Shown: one piece after another, positions 1 through 7,070 of the stretch
How the letters are laid out: each line of letters begins with the position of its first letter
Numbering within the stretch: position 1 is the stretch's first letter
Source of the DNA: Blautia sp.
GTDB taxonomy: Bacteria > Bacillota > Clostridia > Lachnospirales > Lachnospiraceae
Assembly: GCA_029257805.1 (NCBI GenBank)
Contig: JARIAR010000034.1
Location: 1-52,489, forward strand
DNA: 52,489 nt
Direction: 5' to 3'
The notes under the pieces: generated by a model
Database searches by the model: none
What the model was told of the DNA's origin: nothing
What the model saw: the letters and a program-made list of their open reading frames with translations, nothing else
Program-made: the position numbers and the translations under genes

Positions 1-21
1 ATCTGCCATCTTATTAAATTT

Positions 22-73
22 AAAAAAGCAGGTCATCCTCCCTTATTTTAAGGTTTTCTGACCTGCCTTTTTT
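22..73. terminator. Intrinsic terminator, probably bidirectional
   Basis: The arms AAAAAAGCAGGTCA (22-35) and TGACCTGCCTTTTTT (59-73) form a long stem with one bulged base. Runs of A and T on the two sides allow termination in either direction. It lies directly after the MazG-type gene on the minus strand. Whatever lies to the left of the window may share it. Confidence 0.85.
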
Positions 74-85
74 CTTGATTACTTT

Positions 86-427
86 TTATCTGTTTTTTAA
101 TACCGTATATTTTTCTTTACTTCCAAAAGCTTTTTCCACCGGATATTTTTCATCGTTTTTCTTTATTTTTTCCCGTACAATCTCATCTAAATCCAAATTG
201 CAGGCATCTGCCATCAAAACACAATAGTTTACAACATCTGCCAACTCTTCTTTGATCTTATCTTTCTTTTTCTCGCAATTCAAATCGTCTCCGCTCCACT
301 GAAAAATTTCAAGTAATTCAGCTGCTTCCAAACTGATAGAAATTGCCAGATCTTTTGGATTATGAAATTGCTTCCAGTTTCGATCATCTCTAAATTTTAA
401 TATTTGTTTTATTGTTTCCTCTGTCAT
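86..427 (-). CDS. MazG-like nucleotide pyrophosphohydrolase
   Basis: This 113-residue protein fits the single-domain all-alpha NTP pyrophosphohydrolase fold (MazG / RS21-C6 dCTPase type). These enzymes hydrolyse (d)NTPs to the monophosphate and pyrophosphate, often to clean up non-canonical nucleotides. Visible features are a helix with EAAELLEIFQW (E34, E37, E40) and the second metal motif EELADV (E61, D64), the expected ExxE...ExxD magnesium-binding arrangement. The length matches the short dCTPase-like members, not the roughly 260-residue tandem MazG. It starts 12 bases after the LprI-like gene with AGGACAACCT before ATG, so the two are probably co-transcribed. A strong terminator follows. 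The substrate cannot be predicted from the sequence. Confidence 0.88.
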   Translation of the reverse strand: MTEETIKQILKFRDDRNWKQFHNPKDLAISISLEAAELLEIFQWSGDDLNCEKKKDKIKEELADVVNYCVLMADACNLDLDEIVREKIKKNDEKYPVEKAFGSKEKYTVLKNR

Positions 428-439
428 AGGTTGTCCTGC

Positions 440-1402
440 CTATCTAAAATATTCTGCCAGTTCATGTACTCTTGCTTCTGTCAGTTCCGCTGCTTTTGTA
501 TTCTCCACAAATGGCTGCATACTTCCACCTGCAACTTCTGCTCCGGCTGCTGCAACTGCAGATTCTTTTTCTGAAATCCATGCGACCTCCTCATCGGTAA
601 GTCGGCTCATTGTTTCTGCAGGCAAAATTTCTTTTAATCTTGACCACATAGAATTTAATTCATCATCCCAAAGCATAAAAAGTTCACTGGCAATTCGATT
701 CATATCATCTTGAGAAAGAGTTTCTTGATTAAGCTTTTCTCTTAAAACAGAAGCCTGCTGTGCAATTTTTTCCAATTCTTCCTCTATAGAAGAAGCCTGT
801 CCCTCCTGTACCGGCTCTGCCTGCATATAGCTTGAAAAGCCTTCCTGGGCAGCTTCATTATAAAGTCCCACAAACGGAAGTTCCGTATCACTTGTATTCG
901 TCAGATCATAATATCCCACCCAACTTCTATATTCCTCAGGCAATTCTGCCAGTGGCGCACCTTTTACATAAAACAGAATATTTTCTGCCTTATCCAAACC
1001 ATACGCTTCACTGTATATATTCTGTATTCCGTCCACAATTTCCGTTGTGCCAGGCTCCTTCATATACTGTATGTCCTGAATCTGTGCAGAGTATGTATAA
1101 TCATTTACTTTAACCGGCTCTGTAAACTGCCCTGTAAAATCGCATACATATCTGGTTCCATTTGGATAAGTCTCTGCCCGTACTCCTGCTTCTGTATCAT
1201 GATAATTTCCTTCAAACGTTCCGTCTGCATGAATGGTAAGTCCAGTGCCCCATGCCCCTGCGCCACTGCTAAAAGCAAATTCCAGATTCGCTACGTCAGC
1301 ATAGGAAAATCCCTCTTCTGCCTGTACCGGCTCTGCCTGCACCCTGCATACCAATCCTGCTGCGCAAAAAACTGTCAGCGCAACTACTGTACGGCTTTTC
1401 AT
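440..1402 (-). CDS. Secreted protein with LprI-like C-terminal domain
   Basis: This 320-residue protein has a Sec-type signal peptide (KSR, then a hydrophobic stretch, then a cut near VQA/EP). The cysteines near the signal do not form a good lipobox, so free secretion is more likely than lipidation. The first two thirds is rich in aromatic residues and Gly and has no family I can name. From about residue 205 it is helical and charged. The end, from LSQDDMNRIASELFMLWDDE onward, resembles the LprI-N / DUF1311 domain (LW--E-N--W--LK pattern) found in lysozyme-inhibitor-like and other envelope proteins. AGAGGG precedes the ATG. A 21-base sequence coding for QAEPVQ occurs twice in frame (after the signal peptide and before the helical part), which splits the protein into two modules. 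The function is unknown. Confidence 0.72.
   Translation of the reverse strand: MKSRTVVALTVFCAAGLVCRVQAEPVQAEEGFSYADVANLEFAFSSGAGAWGTGLTIHADGTFEGNYHDTEAGVRAETYPNGTRYVCDFTGQFTEPVKVNDYTYSAQIQDIQYMKEPGTTEIVDGIQNIYSEAYGLDKAENILFYVKGAPLAELPEEYRSWVGYYDLTNTSDTELPFVGLYNEAAQEGFSSYMQAEPVQEGQASSIEEELEKIAQQASVLREKLNQETLSQDDMNRIASELFMLWDDELNSMWSRLKEILPAETMSRLTDEEVAWISEKESAVAAAGAEVAGGSMQPFVENTKAAELTEARVHELAEYFR
805..825. repeat. 21-base direct repeat, copy 1 (inside the LprI-like gene)
   Basis: The sequence starting CCTGTACCGGCTCTGCC is identical to positions 1321-1341. It is noticeably more GC-rich than the surrounding gene and codes on the minus strand for QAEPVQ. The two copies are 516 bases (172 codons) apart, so they are in the same frame. 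Confidence 0.9.
1321..1341. repeat. 21-base direct repeat, copy 2 (inside the LprI-like gene)
   Basis: Identical to 805-825. This copy codes for the residues just after the predicted signal-peptide cleavage point. Recombination between the copies would remove 172 codons in frame and join the signal peptide to the C-terminal helical domain. Confidence 0.9.
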
Positions 1403-1445
1403 CTGTAACCCTCTCCCTTCTTCCTCACAACCTGCAGATCCGTGC

Positions 1446-2294
1446 TTATTTTACCTCAACCAGTTCAATACGGAAATTTAATTCTTTTCCTGCCATTTCA
1501 TGATTGGCATCAAAGGTAATTGTTTTTTCCTCTTTTGCTACTACTTTAACAGGGAAAGGCTGACCATACTGATTGGATAAATATACCTGCTGCCCTTTTT
1601 CCAGATTTTCTGATCCTGGAAGCTGCTCAATATCAACTGTAAAGATCGCATTAGGATCTGACATACCATATGCTTCTTCCGGCATCAAATGAACATCTAC
1701 AATCTGTCCAACTTCCATATCAGCTACTGCTGCATCAAATCCTTTGATCATCTGGCCTGCACCGCAAATAAATTCCAAAGGTTCGCCACGGTCATAAGAA
1801 GAATCAAACTGTGTTCCATCATTAAAGGTACCTTTGTAATGTGTGCGGCATGTTTTTCCTACATTGCGTCCTGTTATTTCTGAATGAGATCCACATGCAC
1901 CTCCACAGTTTCCTCCACAAGAATGTCCTTCTTCATGATCCCCACAACTATGACCTTCTTCATGATGATGATTACAGTTTACTCCTGTAGATACAAGCTC
2001 TCCTTTCATATATGCTTCCACCACCTGATCTACATTTCCCTGTGCTCCGGAGCATACTTCAATTCCTGCCTCAGAAAGTGCCGTCTGTGCTCCGCCTCCA
2101 ATACCACCACAAATCAGTACATTCACTGACTGTCCAGCCAGAACGCCAGCCAGTGCACCGTGTCCGCTTCCATTTGAACTGATTACTTCACTTGAAATCA
2201 CCTTTTGATCCTCAACTTCATATACCTTAAAAAACTCTGTTTTTCCAAAATGCTGGAATACATTTCCATTATCATACGTTACTGCAATTTTCAT
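1446..2294 (-). CDS. NifX-type domain fused to FKBP (SlyD-like) prolyl isomerase
   Basis: This 282-residue protein has two domains. Residues 1-105 match the dinitrogenase iron-molybdenum cofactor (NifX/NifB C-terminal) fold: KIAVTYDNG, HFGK, and a glycine-rich LICGGIGGGAQTAL. Residues from about 147 match an FKBP-type peptidyl-prolyl isomerase of the SlyD kind with an insert-in-flap domain (HYKGTFNDGTQFDSS, then FICGAGQMIKGFDAAV, then PEEAYG). Between them, residues 107-137 hold 7 His and 5 Cys, including two HEEGHSCG-like units, a likely metal-binding linker. NifX-type domains bind Fe-S or FeMo-type clusters, and SlyD binds nickel. A chaperone or metal-trafficking role is inferred. ATG at 2294 was chosen because AAAAGGAG lies 6 bases before it; a GTG at 2315 in the same frame lies upstream of that site. 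Confidence 0.88.
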   Translation of the reverse strand: MKIAVTYDNGNVFQHFGKTEFFKVYEVEDQKVISSEVISSNGSGHGALAGVLAGQSVNVLICGGIGGGAQTALSEAGIEVCSGAQGNVDQVVEAYMKGELVSTGVNCNHHHEEGHSCGDHEEGHSCGGNCGGACGSHSEITGRNVGKTCRTHYKGTFNDGTQFDSSYDRGEPLEFICGAGQMIKGFDAAVADMEVGQIVDVHLMPEEAYGMSDPNAIFTVDIEQLPGSENLEKGQQVYLSNQYGQPFPVKVVAKEEKTITFDANHEMAGKELNFRIELVEVK

Positions 2295-2403
2295 TTTTTT
2301 CTCCTTTTCTTTCACTTTTGGTAATTATGGATTTTATACAAAAAATCTCCTATCGCCATTCTATCATATCCAGAACCTCTTGTGAAAAGATTTTTCACAA
2401 AAA

Positions 2404-2460
2404 AAGCTCTCTTCCCAACAGCAGATTTTATATTTTATCACACTGTCCGAAAGAGAGCTT
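2404..2460 (-). terminator. Intrinsic terminator of the GH95 gene
   Basis: AAGCTCTCTT (2404-2413) pairs perfectly with AAGAGAGCTT (2451-2460) around a 37-base loop. On the minus strand the last arm runs into a T tract. It separates the fucosidase transcript from the NifX-FKBP gene. Confidence 0.75.
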
Positions 2461-2490
2461 CTCATTTATAAAATCAATATTTCTTTTTTA

Positions 2491-5133
2491 TTACTTTACA
2501 CTTTTTGTAATTGTGTAAGTTTCATCTTTCTCTGTCTGGAAGGAAATTTTGTTATCTGATAATTTTTCAGTTGCTACCTCGTTTCCTTTGGAATCTACCA
2601 CTACATACTGAGAAAGGTTAGCATATTCTCCAACAAATTCTCCGCCATTGCGTGAAGTTACTGTAAAGGAATCTGCTACACCATCTGTCCATTTCATATC
2701 AATTACAAAATTTCCACGAGCTACGATACCATTTACATAACCGGTATTCCACTGTTCCGGCAAAGTAGGCAGGAACTGCACATAACCAAGCTGGCTCTGC
2801 AACAGCATTTCATTTACACCGGCAGTATAACCGAAGTTTCCATCAATCTGGAAAATTGGATATTCTTTATAGTTTTCGCCGCCGCCATGAGAAGAGAAAA
2901 GATTTGTAAGGAATCCGGAATTTCCGCCACCTATTGCAGACTGTACAAGCTGGAATGCTTCTTCTGCATGGCCGGTACGAGCCCAGAGATTCAGTTTATG
3001 TGCTTTTGACCAACCGGTTGCATCCAAACCACGTTCATTCAATGTTACAATAGCCGCATCCATAAATTCTGCATTATCTTTACTGATAATATTACATGGA
3101 TACAATGCCATCAGCTGAGACAAGTGACGATGTGGTGGCTGCTCGCCATCACTTTCTGCACCAAGACTCTGTCTCCACTGTGGAATATCCACTTCCGGAA
3201 GATCTCCGGCCTGCGCTTTACCAATATGAGTTTCCTCAAACCATTCTTTTACCTGTCCATCTGCACCAACCATAACCGGTTCCAGTTTAGACTGTTTTTC
3301 TCTCCACTCTTTTACTAATTCTTCATCTACACCAAGTGTTTCTGCAGCCTGGATTGTATTTTCAAAATGCTGCCAGATAAACTGCTGATCATAAGAAGCA
3401 CCATTTACGATCGGACCATTTTCAGGAGAATAAGATGGTGCGGAAACGTACCGCTGCTGATATTCACTCCAGTAAAGAGCTTCATTCCAGAAGTTTGCAA
3501 CCTCTTTCATAGAAGGATACAGTTCTTCCAGGAACGCTTTATCTCCTGTATAAAGATAATACTCATAAGAATTCAAAAGTGCCCATGCAGAACCAATCGG
3601 ATTCCATCCTGCAGCATTATCTTTCTGTCCCATTGTAGTAAACATATACGGTGTACTAAAGCATCCAACAAGCCATCCGTTTTCTTCATCCCCTTCGCTC
3701 TTGATTCCAAAAGCAGAGGCTGCTGATTCACGACCAGCTTCACGTAATTCCTCCAGATAATCATTATACGGAAGCAGGCACTCACCTAAATTGCTTGCCA
3801 TTGTAGGCCAGTAGTTCATTTGCACGTTAATATTAAAGTGATAATCTCCACCCCATGCAAAACCGTCTTCTCCCCATACACCCTGAAGGTTTGTAGGAAG
3901 TGCATTTTCTCTGGATCCGGCAATTGTCAGATAACGTCCAAACTGATAGCAGATAACTTCCAGTGCACGCTGCTCTGCTTCTGTTGGCATTTCTCCACCA
4001 TTATCTTCTTCCATATTGCGATATTTCTTGATCAGTTCATCTGTAGGAATCTGAGGAATTTCTTCGTTAAATCCAAGTTCCATACGAGAGAATAACTGAG
4101 AATAATCCTCTACATGATCTTTTTTCAGAGCATCATATCCTTTTTCTGCTGCAGCATTTACACGCTGTGTAATTGCATCATGAGGATCTTCTCCACGGAA
4201 TGTAGGCATTTCCATTTTATAATCTGTACCGCAGGCAAGAATTAAAGTTACAGCATCAGCTCCTTTTACGCTAATAGAATCTTCTCCTGCTGTCATCTCT
4301 CCGCCTTCCGGAATTACTTTCAGCTGTGCTTCTGTCTTCAATCCATTGCTGCTGAGAGTGCTTTTCATTGTGATCGTATCACCATCTACTGTATTTGTAT
4401 AATCATTTCCTTCTGTACAATCTTCCAGTTTTGTTGCAAATGTAATTTTACCTTTCTGGTCAGCCGTCAAACGAACAGCCAGTACATTATCCGGATAACT
4501 ATTAAAATACTCACGAGTATAATGAACGTCTTCATAATCATAGCTTACTGTTGCCAGGGCTGTTCGCATATCCAGATCTCTGACATAATTTGTAGCCTTA
4601 CTTTCATCTAATTCATCATTTGAAATATACAGATTTGCATAATCCTGTGGTGCATCATAACCGGTCAGATCCCCCATAAGCTTATTAAGCCAATCCATGG
4701 CTTCCCCTTTTGTATCTGTACCACTTGCCTGATAGGAATCTCCATCAAATCCAAAAACAAACTCAGATTTGTCATCCAGTTTCTTACGGATCGCATCAAG
4801 ATCATCTTTTACTGCCTGCAGTTCTTCTTCTGTATCTGTAGGATTTGTATTTCCATAATTATAATTGCTATCTTCTGTAGGGCCACCATTCCATACTGTT
4901 TTTTCATTAATGTGGATCTTATCTGTTTTAATTCCACCAAATACAAGCCCGCCCATATATCCATTTCCAAGGGCAAGAGCTTCTGTCTGCCAGTCAGTAG
5001 CCGGTTTGTCATACCAGATTCTTAAAAGATTATCATTTACAGCCTGCTCCGCAAAAGCTGTTGTTGGTGCCAATGACATACTGGTTGCTATTGCCATTGA
5101 AACACCTATTGATTTACCTAGTTTTTTATTCAT
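2491..5133 (-). CDS. Secreted GH95 alpha-L-fucosidase
   Basis: This 880-residue protein has a clear Sec signal peptide (MNKKLGKS, a hydrophobic core, AFAE). It then shows the glycoside hydrolase 95 layout: an N-terminal beta domain (IWYDKPATDWQTEALALGNG), an (alpha/alpha)6 barrel and a short C-terminal beta domain. The catalytic set of the inverting family is visible: N434 and N436 in HFNINVQMNYW, the general acid E571 in SYSPENG, and D764 in QIDGNFGY. Family members remove alpha-1,2-linked fucose from mucin and milk glycans; a few act on alpha-L-galactosides. There is no LPXTG or other anchor at the C-terminus, so it is probably released or only loosely cell-bound. The start at 5133 has GGAGGAG 6 bases upstream and gives the signal peptide directly. 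It is divergent from the microcompartment genes. Confidence 0.95.
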   Translation of the reverse strand: MNKKLGKSIGVSMAIATSMSLAPTTAFAEQAVNDNLLRIWYDKPATDWQTEALALGNGYMGGLVFGGIKTDKIHINEKTVWNGGPTEDSNYNYGNTNPTDTEEELQAVKDDLDAIRKKLDDKSEFVFGFDGDSYQASGTDTKGEAMDWLNKLMGDLTGYDAPQDYANLYISNDELDESKATNYVRDLDMRTALATVSYDYEDVHYTREYFNSYPDNVLAVRLTADQKGKITFATKLEDCTEGNDYTNTVDGDTITMKSTLSSNGLKTEAQLKVIPEGGEMTAGEDSISVKGADAVTLILACGTDYKMEMPTFRGEDPHDAITQRVNAAAEKGYDALKKDHVEDYSQLFSRMELGFNEEIPQIPTDELIKKYRNMEEDNGGEMPTEAEQRALEVICYQFGRYLTIAGSRENALPTNLQGVWGEDGFAWGGDYHFNINVQMNYWPTMASNLGECLLPYNDYLEELREAGRESAASAFGIKSEGDEENGWLVGCFSTPYMFTTMGQKDNAAGWNPIGSAWALLNSYEYYLYTGDKAFLEELYPSMKEVANFWNEALYWSEYQQRYVSAPSYSPENGPIVNGASYDQQFIWQHFENTIQAAETLGVDEELVKEWREKQSKLEPVMVGADGQVKEWFEETHIGKAQAGDLPEVDIPQWRQSLGAESDGEQPPHRHLSQLMALYPCNIISKDNAEFMDAAIVTLNERGLDATGWSKAHKLNLWARTGHAEEAFQLVQSAIGGGNSGFLTNLFSSHGGGENYKEYPIFQIDGNFGYTAGVNEMLLQSQLGYVQFLPTLPEQWNTGYVNGIVARGNFVIDMKWTDGVADSFTVTSRNGGEFVGEYANLSQYVVVDSKGNEVATEKLSDNKISFQTEKDETYTITKSVK

Positions 5134-5682
5134 TGTTTCTCCTCCGTATACGATAAAAAATAAAATAATTGAACAATCATGTGTTCTCATTTCCTATTTT
5201 GATTTCATCCTCTTATTCATCCTTTTTCTCTTATGCTTCATCATCTCCCGTCTTCAAAGAATGATTTTTATTAAAACCCCTCTCTCCGCCAGAGGCATTT
5301 TACCTTTTCATCCATTTCCAATGTATTTTTAATCATATTTTTTAATATTACATAGGATATAGACATATAGTGGATTTAAATACTTGATACAACTGTTAAA
5401 CATAATACACGGTTCATTGGTAAAAATCAATACATTTATTAAAATAAAAACAAGGATTGTTTAATAGATAACCAATATTTTTTTCATATAAACCACTTTT
5501 TTCTACATATGAAACAAGACAGTCTTTACATCGCCGACAAATGTTTTTCTCTCGTATATTATAATAGGAAGTTTATTTTCTATAGCTTCTTATACATCAG
5601 TCTAGGAATTCCCAACATTGCTTGACAGATTTTTTCCCAGATAGTATGATTCTTTTATGATATGAAAGAGAGGAACTTGTAA
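5134..5682. other. 549-base divergent intergenic region
   Basis: This AT-rich stretch lies between the fucosidase (minus) and the shell genes (plus). A sigma-A-type promoter for the shell genes sits at 5622-5650. I see no convincing promoter for the fucosidase, no known riboswitch and no coding sequence with a ribosome site. A short CCTCT/AGAGG inverted repeat near 5280-5295 is too weak to name. Confidence 0.6.
5622..5650 (+). promoter_or_regulatory. Sigma-A promoter of the microcompartment genes
   Basis: TTGACA (5622-5627), a 17-base spacer and TATGAT (5645-5650). The first gene starts 33 bases downstream, preceded by GAGAGGA. This is the closest match to consensus that I found in the window. 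Confidence 0.85.
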
Positions 5683-6048
5683 ATGTCAGAGAAACATGAA
5701 GAACAGATTAGAATCGTACAGGAGACTGTGGCTGGAAAAGAAATTACCTTTGCACACATAATGGGCGGCCCGGCTCCGATTGTATATCAGAAACTTGGAT
5801 TAAATCCTCAAATTGATTACCGTGCTTCTGCTATTGGAATTATGAACATGACTCCGCCGGAATCTGCCGTTATTGCATCCGATATTGCGGTAAAAAGCGG
5901 TAATGTTTACCTTGGATTTGCAGATCGATTCACTGGAACACTGATCATCACAGGAGATATTTCAGATGTTACAGCGGCTTTAACAGAAGTAGTTGACTTT
6001 TTCCGGGATTCACTGGGATATGTAGTTTGTAACATTACAAAGAAATAG
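5683..6048 (+). CDS. EutS/PduU-type microcompartment shell protein
   Basis: This 121-residue protein is a circularly permuted BMC-domain shell protein. Such proteins form hexamers on the facets of ethanolamine or propanediol microcompartments, with an N-terminal beta-barrel over the pore. The EutS signature is clear: VAGKEITFAHIMG near residues 16-28, SAIGIMNMTPPESAVIASDIA, then GFADRFTGTLIITGDISDV. It is slightly longer than the usual 111-116 residues because of an insertion around KLGLNPQIDYRAS. It is first of three tightly spaced genes (gaps of 11 and 21 bases). No enzyme of ethanolamine or propanediol metabolism is in the window, so its compartment partners must be elsewhere. Confidence 0.93.
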   Translation: MSEKHEEQIRIVQETVAGKEITFAHIMGGPAPIVYQKLGLNPQIDYRASAIGIMNMTPPESAVIASDIAVKSGNVYLGFADRFTGTLIITGDISDVTAALTEVVDFFRDSLGYVVCNITKK

Positions 6049-6059
6049 GAAGTGCAGCT

Positions 6060-6488
6060 ATGTCTTATATAACGAAGGAAGAATTACTGGAGAAAATATT
6101 TCATGATGATTTTGAACATCTGAAAAAAAAGAAACTGCGCATGACACGTCTCCGTGTGCCTGGAAAAGAAATATGTCTGGCTCACGTTATGAATCCATCT
6201 GAATCCTGTATTTATGAAAACCTCGGTCTGCATATCGGTGTTCATGAAGGAGAAGATCATACAGGAGAATCCATTGGTTTAATGCGTTTTACACCCTGGG
6301 AGGCAGTTGTAGTCGCTGCAGATATCGCATTAAAAAGCGCAGACATAGAAATTGGTTTTATGGATCGTTTTTGTGGCTCTCTGATCATAACCGGAGGATT
6401 ATCCCAGGTTCAGACTGCAGTAGAAGAAGTTGTCCGGTTTTTTCACGATGATCTGCATTTTAACACATGTGAGATCCACAAAAACTAG
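6060..6488 (+). CDS. EutS/PduU-type shell protein with N-terminal extension
   Basis: This 142-residue paralogue of the preceding gene has the same permuted BMC core (VPGKEICLAHVMN, ESIGLMRFTPWEAVVVAADIA, GFMDRFCGSLIITGGLSQV). It carries about 20 extra residues at the N-terminus, including EELLEKIFHDDFEHLKKKK, a likely amphipathic helix. There is also an insertion with several acidic residues and His (HIGVHEGEDHTGE) before the core. Two different EutS/PduU proteins side by side suggest mixed hexamers or facets with two pore types. The extended helix could contact cargo or the neighbouring GTPase. That role is inference; the family call is firm. Confidence 0.92.
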   Translation: MSYITKEELLEKIFHDDFEHLKKKKLRMTRLRVPGKEICLAHVMNPSESCIYENLGLHIGVHEGEDHTGESIGLMRFTPWEAVVVAADIALKSADIEIGFMDRFCGSLIITGGLSQVQTAVEEVVRFFHDDLHFNTCEIHKN

Positions 6489-6509
6489 ATGTACAGGATA
6501 AGGTAGTTT

Positions 6510-7013
6510 ATGAAAAAATTATTTTTAATGGGAAGAAGTGAAGCCGGAAAGACCTCTCTGACACAGGCATTAAAAGGAGAAGAGCTTCACTATGTAAAAA
6601 CACAATATACGAATACAGATGAAAATACCATTGACTCTCCTGGAGAATATGCAGAATCCAAACGCTTTAGTGCCGGCCTTGCCTGCTTTTCTTTTGAAGC
6701 AGATGTAGTGGCAATCGTACAGGCTGCTGATGAACCCTACAACCTGTTCAGCCCATGCCTCCATTCTTTTATTCTTCGTCCGATCATCGGTATTATTACA
6801 AAAACAGATTCTCCTTATGCCAATGTTCCTATGGTAAAACAATGGATGATCAATGCCGGATGTGAACGCATTTTTCTTGTCAATAACGTTACCCGTGAAG
6901 GAATCCATGAACTTATGGAATATCTGGAAGAAGATCCCCTTCCGCTTACCCTGGAAGAGGCAATAACAAAGCAGCAGCTTGGATTAAATGAATGGGACCA
7001 GCTCCCAGAGTAA
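6510..7013 (+). CDS. EutP/PduV-type small GTPase
   Basis: This 167-residue protein has the Ras-like NTPase motifs of the EutP/PduV family: P-loop GRSEAGKTS (residues 8-16), switch II DSPGEY and base-recognition TKTD. PduV is known to associate with the outside of the Pdu compartment; EutP has been reported to have acetate kinase activity in Salmonella. It is the last gene of the three-gene unit and is followed by a strong terminator. With two shell proteins and no enzymes, the unit looks like a satellite set that supplements a main microcompartment locus elsewhere. Confidence 0.92.
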   Translation: MKKLFLMGRSEAGKTSLTQALKGEELHYVKTQYTNTDENTIDSPGEYAESKRFSAGLACFSFEADVVAIVQAADEPYNLFSPCLHSFILRPIIGIITKTDSPYANVPMVKQWMINAGCERIFLVNNVTREGIHELMEYLEEDPLPLTLEEAITKQQLGLNEWDQLPE

Positions 7014-7016
7014 AAC

Positions 7017-7066
7017 AAAAGCGTTATCACGTGGAATCTTTAACAGTTCCATGTAATAACGCTTTT
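7017..7066. terminator. Bidirectional terminator
   Basis: AAAAGCGTTAT (7017-7027) pairs with ATAACGCTTTT (7056-7066), with an inner GGAA/TTCC stem. It sits between the convergent eutP-like and glycosyltransferase genes and serves both. Confidence 0.92.
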
Positions 7067-7070
7067 CATT

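Noticed and set aside
4865..5332. 155-codon open frame on the plus strand across the fucosidase start
   Set aside because: It lies antisense to a well-supported GH95 gene, has no ribosome site and shows no family features.
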